Shown here: piece by piece, positions 1-6,097 of the stretch
Layout: every line of letters starts with the position of its first letter
Numbering within the stretch: position 1 is the first letter of the stretch
Assembly: GCA_947169835.1 (NCBI GenBank)
Contig: CAMVRH010000051.1
Span: 1 to 6,879, forward strand
Source: an uncultured Lachnospira sp.
Lineage (GTDB): Bacteria > Bacillota > Clostridia > Lachnospirales > Lachnospiraceae
Direction: 5' to 3'
DNA: 6,879 nt
Notes under the pieces: generated by a model
What the model was told of the DNA's origin: nothing
The model's input: the letters and a program-made list of their open reading frames with translations, nothing else
The model's database searches: none
Program-made: the position numbers and the translations under genes

Positions 1-132
1 ACAGATGTTTTGGGTGGAATGCTTATGGGAATAGCAATAGGACTAACAGTTTGGTTCGTTTATAAGTGGAAATTTGAAAAAAAGTTCGGGCCAGTAATCG
101 AGCCAAAAATAAAACCCGAAAAAGAAAAATAA
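1..132 (+). CDS. PAP2-family phosphatase, C-terminal end (partial at 5' edge)
   Basis: Frame 1 is open from the first base to a TAA at 130-132, giving 43 residues that begin TDVLGG. They continue as a hydrophobic stretch (about residues 7-20, rich in G, M, I, A, L, V, W) and end in a highly charged Lys/Glu tail. TDVLGG followed by a transmembrane helix matches the end of the PAP2 (type 2 phosphatidic acid phosphatase) fold. In that family the third catalytic motif reads H-x3-D, and here the Asp is residue 2, so the His would lie just outside the window. Such proteins are integral membrane phosphatases acting on lipid phosphates such as phosphatidate or undecaprenyl diphosphate. The substrate cannot be inferred from this fragment. 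The family call rests on a short motif plus topology, so it is moderately secure. The gene is followed within 6 bases by a terminator. Confidence 0.62.
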   Translation, partial: TDVLGGMLMGIAIGLTVWFVYKWKFEKKFGPVIEPKIKPEKEK

Positions 133-137
133 ATACC

Positions 138-170
138 AAAACAGTCATTGAAAAATGGCTGTTTTTATTT
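138..170 (+). terminator. Intrinsic terminator after the PAP2-like gene
   Basis: A 12-bp stem pairs 138-149 with 154-165, with one G-T wobble (145/158), around a GAAA tetraloop at 150-153. The 3' arm runs into a T-rich tail (162-170). It lies 5 bases after the stop codon at 130-132. The A-rich 5' arm could also make it partly bidirectional. Confidence 0.85.
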
Positions 171-176
171 TATAAT
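148..176 (+). promoter_or_regulatory. Candidate sigma70 promoter for the SDR gene
   Basis: TTGAAA at 148-153 and a perfect TATAAT at 171-176 are separated by exactly 17 bases. This predicts a start near 183 and a leader of about 60 bases before the ATG at 246. The -35 box falls in the loop of the preceding terminator, so promoter and terminator overlap. A second TATAAT at 207-212 has only a poor -35 (TTAATT, 184-189) and is a weaker alternative. The region is AT-rich, so -10 look-alikes are expected; the 17-base spacing is the main support. Confidence 0.55.
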
Positions 177-182
177 AATTGT

Positions 183-216
183 GTTAATTATTTAACGAAC
201 AGTTAATATAATTAAC
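183..216. repeat. Two adjacent palindromes in the SDR leader, possible operator
   Basis: GTTAA-4-TTAAC spans 183-196 and GTTAAT-3-ATTAAC spans 202-216. Their centres are about 19-20 bases apart, close to two helical turns. They share the half-site GTTAA and lie between the better candidate promoter and the ribosome binding site AAGGAG (235-240). This geometry suits a repressor binding as a pair of dimers. However, the half-sites are AT-rich and could arise by chance, and no regulator gene is visible beside the SDR. Confidence 0.3.
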
Positions 217-245
217 CTAAAACTTTTATAAAAAAAGGAGTTATT

Positions 246-1019
246 ATGAGAGATTATTTTGATTTTAAGGACAGAGTAGCTATTGTAACAGGTAGTTCTG
301 CAGGCCTTGGTGTGCAGATGGCAAAAGCTCTTGCTAGTCATGGATGTAACATTGTTTGTCTTGCTAGAAGAGAAGAACTAGTGCAGAAAGTTGCAAAAGA
401 GATTGCCGATGAATTTGGTGTTAAGACTTTGGCTGTTAAGTGTGACATCACAGATACAGAAAACATCAAAGACGCAGTTAAAAAGACTATGGATGAATTC
501 GGAAGAATTGATATCCTAATCAACAACGCTGGTACAGGTGCTATTGCTCCAGCCGAGTTGGTAGAAGATGAAGTCTTTGACTGGGAGATGCAAGTAGACC
601 TAGCAGGTGCATTTAAGATGGCAAGAGAAGTAGCTAAGGATGCTATGCTTCCAGCAGGTTACGGAAGAATTATCAACATCGCTTCTATGTATGGTATTGT
701 TGGTAACAAGGTAGCAGGTTCATCACCATATCACGCTGCAAAGGGTGGTTTGATTAACCTTACTCGTGCGCTAGCAGCTGAGTGGTCGACAAAGGGAATC
801 ACAGTTAACTGTATTTGTCCAGGATATTTCTACACAGATCTTACAAAAGAAACTCTTGATACTCCAGAATTTAAACAGTATGCGCAGACAGTTATCCCTA
901 TTGAGCGTTACGGCGTGGAGGGAGAACTTGATACAGCTACATTGTTCCTAGCATCAGATAAGTCTACATATGTAACAGGTGTTACACTTCCAGTAGACGG
1001 AGGTTATACTTGCGTATAA
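246..1019 (+). CDS. Short-chain dehydrogenase/reductase (FabG / gluconate 5-dehydrogenase-like)
   Basis: This 257-residue protein has the length and layout of a classical SDR, a cytosolic NAD(P)(H)-dependent oxidoreductase. The Rossmann glycine motif TGSSAGLG is at residues 15-22. Arg41-Arg42 after beta-2 suggests NADPH preference, Asp67 contacts adenine, and NNAG is at 93-96. The catalytic residues are Ser147, Tyr162 and Lys166 (YHAAK), followed by PG at 192-193 and a C-terminal VDGG. The catalytic-tetrad Asn position appears to be Asp118 (QVDLAGAF), as I recall for some gluconate 5-dehydrogenase-like SDRs. The substrate is not determined: sugar-acid/ketogluconate reduction and 3-oxoacyl reduction are both possible. 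The start is supported by AAGGAG 5 bases upstream. The gene has its own candidate promoter and is closed by a strong terminator, so it is probably monocistronic. Confidence 0.88.
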   Translation: MRDYFDFKDRVAIVTGSSAGLGVQMAKALASHGCNIVCLARREELVQKVAKEIADEFGVKTLAVKCDITDTENIKDAVKKTMDEFGRIDILINNAGTGAIAPAELVEDEVFDWEMQVDLAGAFKMAREVAKDAMLPAGYGRIINIASMYGIVGNKVAGSSPYHAAKGGLINLTRALAAEWSTKGITVNCICPGYFYTDLTKETLDTPEFKQYAQTVIPIERYGVEGELDTATLFLASDKSTYVTGVTLPVDGGYTCV

Positions 1020-1036
1020 ACTAAATAGATTATTTG

Positions 1037-1075
1037 GCGCAGTATTATTTTAAATAGTACTGCGCTTTATTTTTT
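1037..1075 (+). terminator. Strong intrinsic terminator between the SDR gene and thiN
   Basis: GCGCAGTA (1037-1044) pairs with TACTGCGC (1058-1065). The stem continues inward through AT pairs and one wobble, to 12-13 bp around a small loop. A T-rich tail (TTTATTTTTT, 1066-1075) follows. It begins 18 bases after the SDR stop and ends only 13 bases before the thiN ATG, so thiN has no room for a promoter downstream of it. Confidence 0.88.
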
Positions 1076-1088
1076 AAGAGGAAGTATT

Positions 1089-1721
1089 ATGAACAAATGC
1101 GTGATAGTGGGTGGAGTTAAGATTAACAACACCGCTCAGATAAAAGAATATATAGATGAGTCGGATTTTGTGATTGCTTGCGACAGTGGTATTTCATCTT
1201 GCAAGGAACTTGGGATTACACCAAACTTAATCGTGGGCGATTTTGACTCGCACGAAAAGCCAGACACCGAAATTGAGACTATTACTTTGCCTACGGCAAA
1301 GGATGATACAGACACTATGTTTGCTGCAAAGGAAGCGGTGAAGAGAGGCTTTGGCGAAGTGGTCCTTTTAGGCGCGGTGGGAGATAGAATTGATCACACC
1401 CTAGCCAATGTCTATATACTCTCATATCTACAAAATGAGGGAGTGAAAGGACTGATAGTGGACGACTTTTCCGAAATGCTCATAATTGGCAAAAATGGAC
1501 AAAATACAGGTAAAATAAGTGATATTTATGGCTATTTTTCACTCATTTGTCTAGAAGGAAAAGTAGAAGGCGTGACTATAAAAAATGCCAAATTTCCTCT
1601 AGAAAATGGTATAATAACACCTAATCATCAGTACGCTACTAGTAATGAGGTTTTGCCAGGAGAAGTGGCAGAAGTCAGTATTGAAAATGGTAGCGCGCTA
1701 TTGGTAAAAGTTTTTAAATAA
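1089..1721 (+). CDS. thiN: Thiamine pyrophosphokinase
   Basis: This 210-residue cytosolic enzyme transfers pyrophosphate from ATP to thiamine to give the cofactor TPP, the salvage route used by Firmicutes. Hallmarks of the family (COG1564, B. subtilis YloS/ThiN) are present in order: ACDSG near 30-34, GDFDS at 50-54, KDDTD at 71-75 (Mg/ATP-binding acidic residues) and GAVGDRIDHTLAN at 95-107. The usual Gly-Gly/Thr-Gly variants of the last motif are replaced by Val-Gly-Asp, but the key Arg100, Asp102 and His103 remain. A beta-rich C-terminal thiamine-binding domain follows and the length is normal. AGAGG at 1077-1081 supports the start with a 7-base spacing. No TPP riboswitch fits, because a terminator occupies the sequence immediately upstream and I see no clear promoter. 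The gene is probably cotranscribed with ilvA, 14 bases downstream. Confidence 0.92.
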   Translation: MNKCVIVGGVKINNTAQIKEYIDESDFVIACDSGISSCKELGITPNLIVGDFDSHEKPDTEIETITLPTAKDDTDTMFAAKEAVKRGFGEVVLLGAVGDRIDHTLANVYILSYLQNEGVKGLIVDDFSEMLIIGKNGQNTGKISDIYGYFSLICLEGKVEGVTIKNAKFPLENGIITPNHQYATSNEVLPGEVAEVSIENGSALLVKVFK

Positions 1722-1735
1722 TTGGAGACACTTAA

Positions 1736-2953
1736 ATGGAAAAATTAACACTTGAACAATTTGAAAAAGCTAGTGAAGTTGTGAGCGAAGTTACTAAGAA
1801 AACAAACTTAGTTTACAGCGACTATTTTAGTGAGCAAACAGGAAACCAAGTTTACTTGAAACCTGAAAACATTCAGTTCACTGGTGCATATAAGTTAAGA
1901 GGTGCTTATTATAAGATAAGTACTTTGTCGGACGAAGATAGAGCAAAAGGTTTTATTACGGCATCAGCTGGTAACCATGCTCAAGGTGTGGCTTACGCTG
2001 CAAAGAAGTATGGAGTGAAGGCAACTATCGTTATGCCTAACATTACACCGCTTATGAAAGTGGAGCGTACAAAGAGTTATGGTGCTGAAGTAATCTTGCA
2101 CGGTGATGTGTACGATGAATCTTGCGAGTATGCACTAAAGTTAGCTGAGGAAAAAGGTTATACATTTATTCATCCATTTGACGATTTGGATGTGGCAGCA
2201 GGACAGGGAACTATCGCTATGGAAATCATTAAGGAACTTCCTACAGTGGATATTATCTTAGTTCCTATTGGCGGTGGCGGACTTGCAACTGGTGTTGGAA
2301 CACTTGCTAAGCTTCTAAATCCTAGAGTCAAAGTAATTGGTGTTGAGCCAGCAGATGCAGCATGTATGAAAGCATCACTAGAGGCTGGAAAGGTTGTCAC
2401 ACTTCCAAGTGCAAACACTATAGCCGATGGTACAGCTGTTATGACTCCAGGTGAAAAGATTTTCCCTTACGTTCAAAAATGCTTGGATGAAATAATTACA
2501 GTAGAAGACGAAGAGTTGATAGATGTATTTTTAGATATGGTTGAAAACCACAAACTGATTGCAGAAAACTCAGGTCTTTTATCAGTAGCAGCTCTAAAGC
2601 ACTTGGACTGCAAAGATAAAAAGGTAGTATCAATCTTAAGTGGTGGAAATATGGATGTAATCACTATGTCATCTATATTGCAGCACGGATTGATTCAAAG
2701 AGGTCGTGTATTTACAATCTCAGTTCTTCTTCCAGATAAGCCAGGCGAACTAGTTAAGGTTGCGACAAAGATAGCCGAGGCAAAGGGTAATGTAATCAAA
2801 CTAGAACACAACCAGTTTGTATCGGTAAACAGAAACGCAGCAGTGGAACTTAAACTTACATTAGAATGTTTCGGTCATGAGCATAAAGCACAGATCATTA
2901 AAGACTTAAACGATGATGGCTACAATGTTAAAGAAGAAGATGTAGTTCTATAG
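1736..2953 (+). CDS. ilvA: Threonine ammonia-lyase with C-terminal ACT domain
   Basis: This PLP-dependent fold-type II enzyme deaminates L-threonine to 2-oxobutanoate and ammonia, feeding isoleucine synthesis or threonine catabolism. The PLP-binding Lys53 lies in TGAYKLRGA (49-57). The substrate loop SAGNHAQG is at 77-84, the phosphate-binding glycine loop GGGGL at 179-183 and SGGN at 302-305. From about residue 324 a single ACT domain begins (RVFTISVLLPDKPGEL) and runs nearly to the end at residue 405. One ACT-like domain and about 400 residues fit the short clostridial/archaeal type, not the roughly 510-residue E. coli IlvA with two regulatory subdomains. The ACT domain suggests allosteric control by an amino acid. 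GGAG at 1724-1727 supports the start. No Ile T-box leader is visible, so biosynthetic and catabolic (tdcB-like) roles cannot be separated. Confidence 0.92.
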   Translation: MEKLTLEQFEKASEVVSEVTKKTNLVYSDYFSEQTGNQVYLKPENIQFTGAYKLRGAYYKISTLSDEDRAKGFITASAGNHAQGVAYAAKKYGVKATIVMPNITPLMKVERTKSYGAEVILHGDVYDESCEYALKLAEEKGYTFIHPFDDLDVAAGQGTIAMEIIKELPTVDIILVPIGGGGLATGVGTLAKLLNPRVKVIGVEPADAACMKASLEAGKVVTLPSANTIADGTAVMTPGEKIFPYVQKCLDEIITVEDEELIDVFLDMVENHKLIAENSGLLSVAALKHLDCKDKKVVSILSGGNMDVITMSSILQHGLIQRGRVFTISVLLPDKPGELVKVATKIAEAKGNVIKLEHNQFVSVNRNAAVELKLTLECFGHEHKAQIIKDLNDDGYNVKEEDVVL

Positions 2954-2954
2954 A

Positions 2955-2983
2955 TTGACTTTTAACTTCTATAAGAGTAAAAT
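2955..2983 (+). promoter_or_regulatory. Candidate sigma70 promoter for purF-pyrG
   Basis: TTGACT (2955-2960) and TAAAAT (2978-2983) each match the consensus at 5 of 6 positions and are 17 bases apart. Transcription would start near 2989-2990. The -35 box begins two bases after the ilvA stop. Everything transcribed from here must pass the terminator at 2997-3038 before reaching purF. Confidence 0.65.
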
Positions 2984-2990
2984 ATAAAGG

Positions 2991-3008
2991 TAAGGCAAGG
3001 GAGTCTTA
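2991..3008 (+). promoter_or_regulatory. Candidate antiterminator hairpin with A1/G4 hexaloop in the purF leader
   Basis: TAAGGC (2991-2996) pairs with GTCTTA (3003-3008), a 6-bp stem with one G-T wobble, around the six-base loop AAGGGA (2997-3002). The 3' arm uses the bases that otherwise form the 5' arm of the terminator, so the two folds are mutually exclusive. A hexaloop with A at position 1 and G at position 4, overlapping a terminator, is the signature of the second hairpin of ANTAR-protein RNA targets. No partner hairpin is visible upstream, and the stem is weak compared with the terminator. This is a hypothesis, not an identification. Confidence 0.33.
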
Positions 3009-3038
3009 GAGAAAATTTCTCTAAGTCTCTCTTTTTTT
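2997..3038 (+). terminator. Intrinsic terminator in the purF leader (possible attenuator)
   Basis: CTTAGAGA (3005-3012) pairs with TCTCTAAG (3018-3025) around a five-base loop. The stem extends past a T-T mismatch (3004/3026) through 2997-3003 with 3027-3033, which includes one wobble. Seven T residues at 3032-3038 follow. It could simply end the thiN-ilvA transcript. However, it lies downstream of the only good purF promoter and ends 22 bases before the purF start, so purF transcription appears to depend on read-through. Confidence 0.85.
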
Positions 3039-3049
3039 ATTGGAAAAAT

Positions 3050-3053
3050 GAGG
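3050..3053 (+). promoter_or_regulatory. purF ribosome binding site that decides between two ATGs
   Basis: GAGG at 3050-3053 lies 4 bases before the ATG at 3058 and 7 bases before the ATG at 3061. The pyrG start uses the same ten bases, GAGGTTAGAT (4458-4467), with a 7-base gap between GAGG and its ATG. This favours 3061 for purF. Confidence 0.6.
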
Positions 3054-3060
3054 TTAGATG

Positions 3061-4452
3061 ATGAAGAATTGCGTAGAAGTACAAGATAAGTTGCATGAAG
3101 AATGTGGTGTGTTTGGCATTTACTCGATGTCAGGAGAGTCCGTGTCAAAGGACATTTACTACGGCTTAGAAGCACTACAGCACCGTGGTCAGGAAGCAGC
3201 AGGCATGGCTCTTTCAGACTTCAAAGGCGGTATGTATAACATGGCGATTAAGAAAGACATTGGTTTGGTGAGTGAGGTCTTTCACGAAGACGACTTGGAA
3301 CATCTTAAAGGAAATATAGGTGTGGGTCATGTTCGCTATTCAACTACGGGCGAGAGCAATGCGCACAACGCACAGCCGATTGGTATGAATTATATTAAAG
3401 GAACTTTGGCGGTGGTGCATAATGGAAACATTGTTAATACAGATGCGCTAAAGGTTGAGCAGATGAAGAGAGGATCTGCGCACTATACCACATCTGATAC
3501 GGAAGTGATTGCGTATGAAATTATTAAGGAGCGTGTGAACTCCAAAGATATAGAGGAAGCTACGGTAAAGGCGTGTAAGAAACTAAGGGGTGGATACGCA
3601 CTTCTAGTTAAAAGTCCAAGAAAGTTGATTGGAGCTAGAGACCCATTGGGAATCAAGCCGCTTATTCTTGGAAAGAGAGATGATACTTATATTCTGGCAT
3701 CAGAGAGCGCTGCTGTTAAGGCGGTGGGTGGCGAGATAGTTCGCGACATAGAGCCAGGAGAAATTGTAACTATAACTAAAGATGGAATTGAAACAGTTTC
3801 ACGCTTGCAGTCTAGTACTAAGGCCCATTGTATTTTCGAATACATTTACTTTGCGAGAAATGATTCGGTGATGGATGGGATATCAGTGAACGATGCAAGG
3901 GTGAGTGCTGGAGAAGCCTTGGCAAAGGTAAAAAAAGTGGATGCCGATATAGTTGTGGGCGTTCCAGATTCTGGACTAGCAGCTGCATGGGGTTATTCCA
4001 AAGAATCAAACATTCCCTTTGCCATGGCTTTCTATAAGAATAGCTATATTGGACGTAGTTTCATAAAGCCAACGCAAAACGAAAGGCAAATGGCAGTGCA
4101 AATGAAACTTAGCGTCCTTGAAAATGTGGTCCGCGATAAAAACATTGTTCTAATTGATGACTCGATTGTTCGTGGAACTACGATGCGCAAACTAGTCGAT
4201 ATGTTAAAGGCGGCCGGTGCAAAGGAAGTGCATGTGAGAATCAGCTCACCGCCTTTCCTTTATCCATGTTTCTATGGGACAGATGTGCCGACGGCCGGAC
4301 AACTGATTGCATCTGAGCATTCGACGGAGGAAGTTAGAGAAAATATAGGTGCGGACAGTTTGGAGTATTTAAGAGTTGAAGATTTTAAGGCAATGGTTGG
4401 GGATTTGCCATTGTGTACAGCATGCTTTACAAACGATTATCCAATAAAGTAA
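3061..4452 (+). CDS. purF: Amidophosphoribosyltransferase (glutamine PRPP amidotransferase)
   Basis: PurF catalyses the first committed step of purine synthesis: PRPP plus glutamine gives 5-phosphoribosylamine, glutamate and pyrophosphate. From the chosen start the protein has 463 residues. Cys15 in EECGVFGIY is the class II amidotransferase nucleophile, exposed after removal of a 14-residue propeptide. HRGQEAAG, GHVRYSTTG and HNGNIVN follow in the glutaminase half. The C-terminal PRTase half carries the PRPP loop IDDSIVRGTT at 365-374. Cys257, Cys403, Cys452 and Cys455 match the four [4Fe-4S] ligands of the B. subtilis-type enzyme, so this should be the oxygen-sensitive, cluster-containing form. 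The alternative ATG at 3058 adds one Met. The gene has no other pur genes beside it and is followed after 16 bases by pyrG, so the two form an operon. Expression may be controlled by the leader terminator. Confidence 0.96.
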   Translation: MKNCVEVQDKLHEECGVFGIYSMSGESVSKDIYYGLEALQHRGQEAAGMALSDFKGGMYNMAIKKDIGLVSEVFHEDDLEHLKGNIGVGHVRYSTTGESNAHNAQPIGMNYIKGTLAVVHNGNIVNTDALKVEQMKRGSAHYTTSDTEVIAYEIIKERVNSKDIEEATVKACKKLRGGYALLVKSPRKLIGARDPLGIKPLILGKRDDTYILASESAAVKAVGGEIVRDIEPGEIVTITKDGIETVSRLQSSTKAHCIFEYIYFARNDSVMDGISVNDARVSAGEALAKVKKVDADIVVGVPDSGLAAAWGYSKESNIPFAMAFYKNSYIGRSFIKPTQNERQMAVQMKLSVLENVVRDKNIVLIDDSIVRGTTMRKLVDMLKAAGAKEVHVRISSPPFLYPCFYGTDVPTAGQLIASEHSTEEVRENIGADSLEYLRVEDFKAMVGDLPLCTACFTNDYPIK

Positions 4453-4468
4453 AAAGAGAGGTTAGATC

Positions 4469-6067
4469 ATGAAAAAGTACATTTTTGTTACAGGTGGAGT
4501 TGTATCGGGATTGGGAAAAGGTATAACAGCAGCATCTTTGGGAAGACTTCTAAAGGCGAGAGGGCTAAAGGTTGTGGCACAAAAACTAGATCCATATATC
4601 AATGTGGACCCAGGAACTATGAGCCCATACCAGCACGGAGAAGTTTATGTAACTGAAGACGGAGCAGAGACAGATCTTGATTTGGGTCACTATGAGAGAT
4701 TTATAGATGAGGATTTGAACAAGTTTTCAAATCTTACTTCTGGTAAAGTCTACTGGAATGTTCTAAATAAAGAAAGAAGAGGAGAATACTTAGGCTCAAC
4801 AATCCAGGTTATCCCACACATTACAAATGAGATTAAAGAGTTTATTTACAATGTGGGCCACGAGTCAGATGCTGATGTGATAATCACTGAGATTGGTGGA
4901 ACAATTGGTGATATCGAATCTCAGCCTTTCCTAGAAGCAGTAAGACAGGTATCGCTAGAAGTAGGAGTGGAAAATAGTTTGTTTATACATGTTACACTTG
5001 TTCCTTATTTACATGCCTCAAAAGAACACAAGACAAAACCTACACAGCACTCAGTAAAAGAATTGCAAGGAATGGGAATAAGACCAGACATTATCGTTCT
5101 TAGATGTGATGAACCAATGGAAGAGTCGATATTTAAAAAGATTGCAATGTTCTGCAATGTAAAAGAGGATTGTGTAATTGAAAATAGAAACTTAGATAAC
5201 TTATACGAAGTTCCATTGATGTTAGAAGATGCAAATCTTTCAAGTGTAGTTTGTAGAGAACTAAATATAGATGCACCAAAACCAGACTTAACCGAATGGA
5301 AAAATGTTGTCAGCAACATTGCAAATAGATCAAAAGAAATCACTGTTGGACTTGTTGGTAAGTATGTACAGTTGCATGATGCTTACCTCTCGATAGTGGA
5401 AGCACTAAATCATTCAGGGTTCTTTAACCATGCACATGTAAATATCGAGTGGATTGATTCTGAAAGTTTAGATGAATCAAACTACGAAGAGAAGTTAAAA
5501 GATGTTCAAGGCATCATCGTTCCTGGAGGATTTGGAAATCGTGGAGTAGAGGGAATGATACTAGCAGCGCAGTATGCTAGGGAGAATAGTATTCCTTACT
5601 TTGGCATTTGTCTTGGAATGCAAGTAGCTGTTATTGAGTATGCTAGAAATGTGGCTGGCATTAAAGATGCTTGCTCAGGAGAGTTTGAAAAGACAACAGA
5701 TAATAAGGTAATAGATTTTATGCCTGGTCAGTCTGATGAGGTAGACAAAGGTGGAACACTTAGACTTGGAGCATACCCTTGTGAAATAACAAAAGGAACA
5801 CTTATGGAAGAGTGCTATGGAAGTTTAAGTATAAGTGAGAGACACAGACATAGATATGAGTTTAATAATGATTACAGAGAAGTACTAACAAAAAACGGTC
5901 TAGTTCTTTCCGGAATGTCTCCAGATGGATTGTTGGTAGAAACAGTAGAAGTGAAAGATCATCCATTCTACATAGGAGTTCAGTTCCATCCTGAGTTCAA
6001 ATCTAGACCAAACAGACCACAACCAATATTTAGAAAATTTGTAGAAGCGATTGTTGCAAATATTTGA
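4469..6067 (+). CDS. pyrG: CTP synthase (glutamine-hydrolysing)
   Basis: PyrG aminates UTP to CTP using ATP and glutamine-derived ammonia, the last step of pyrimidine nucleotide synthesis. The 532-residue protein is of normal length and complete. The N-terminal synthetase domain starts with the P-loop-like [10 protein letters not shown] (9-18), followed by conserved [13 protein letters not shown] and [11 protein letters not shown] segments. The C-terminal class I glutaminase domain has the oxyanion region PGGFGNRG, the nucleophile Cys381 in GICLGMQ, and His507 and Glu509 in FHPEF, completing the catalytic triad. GAGAGG (4456-4461), 7 bases upstream, sets the start. The gene follows purF with a 16-base gap and no promoter or leader terminator of its own. 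The attenuation by reiterative transcription known for B. subtilis pyrG is therefore not evident. No clear terminator follows the stop. Confidence 0.97.
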   Translation: MKKYIFVTGGVVSGLGKGITAASLGRLLKARGLKVVAQKLDPYINVDPGTMSPYQHGEVYVTEDGAETDLDLGHYERFIDEDLNKFSNLTSGKVYWNVLNKERRGEYLGSTIQVIPHITNEIKEFIYNVGHESDADVIITEIGGTIGDIESQPFLEAVRQVSLEVGVENSLFIHVTLVPYLHASKEHKTKPTQHSVKELQGMGIRPDIIVLRCDEPMEESIFKKIAMFCNVKEDCVIENRNLDNLYEVPLMLEDANLSSVVCRELNIDAPKPDLTEWKNVVSNIANRSKEITVGLVGKYVQLHDAYLSIVEALNHSGFFNHAHVNIEWIDSESLDESNYEEKLKDVQGIIVPGGFGNRGVEGMILAAQYARENSIPYFGICLGMQVAVIEYARNVAGIKDACSGEFEKTTDNKVIDFMPGQSDEVDKGGTLRLGAYPCEITKGTLMEECYGSLSISERHRHRYEFNNDYREVLTKNGLVLSGMSPDGLLVETVEVKDHPFYIGVQFHPEFKSRPNRPQPIFRKFVEAIVANI

Positions 6068-6068
6068 A

Positions 6069-6097
6069 TTTACAATTATAAAATCATTTAGTAAAAT
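6069..6097 (+). promoter_or_regulatory. Candidate sigma70 promoter for the GNAT gene
   Basis: TTTACA (6069-6074) and TAAAAT (6092-6097) are 17 bases apart, each matching 5 of 6 consensus positions. The layout mirrors the candidate purF promoter. A start near 6104-6106 would give a leader of roughly 90 bases that contains the GC-rich hairpin at 6121-6156. The -35 begins one base after the pyrG stop codon. Confidence 0.55.

Noticed and set aside
971..986. Perfect inverted repeat TGTAACA-GG-TGTTACA inside the SDR gene, a possible operator or recombination site.
   Set aside because: It encodes the conserved VTGVT segment before the VDGG motif. The symmetry follows from repeated Val-Thr codons and needs no other explanation.
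1021..1065. An ANTAR-like hexaloop overlapping the terminator before thiN (ATAGAT loop at 1025-1030).
   Set aside because: Only one closing pair is possible, so no stable hairpin forms.
1020..1088. A TPP riboswitch controlling thiN.
   Set aside because: The space is filled by the terminator and the ribosome binding site, and no thi-box sequence is visible.
2930..2990. A first hexaloop (A1/G4) hairpin that would complete a canonical two-hairpin ANTAR target before purF.
   Set aside because: Every A-x-x-G loop I tried in this stretch has at most one or two closing pairs, or is interrupted by mismatches. I do not claim a full ANTAR motif.
2969..3175. A 68-residue minus-strand frame covering the purF leader.
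   Set aside because: It runs through the terminator hairpin and into purF antisense, and has no recognisable motif. The leader elements on the plus strand explain the region better.
5005..5343. A 112-residue minus-strand open frame inside pyrG, and similar shorter frames opposite ilvA and purF.
   Set aside because: They lie antisense to strongly conserved enzymes, lack recognisable motifs and show biased, Ser/Ile/Phe/Pro-rich composition typical of shadow frames.
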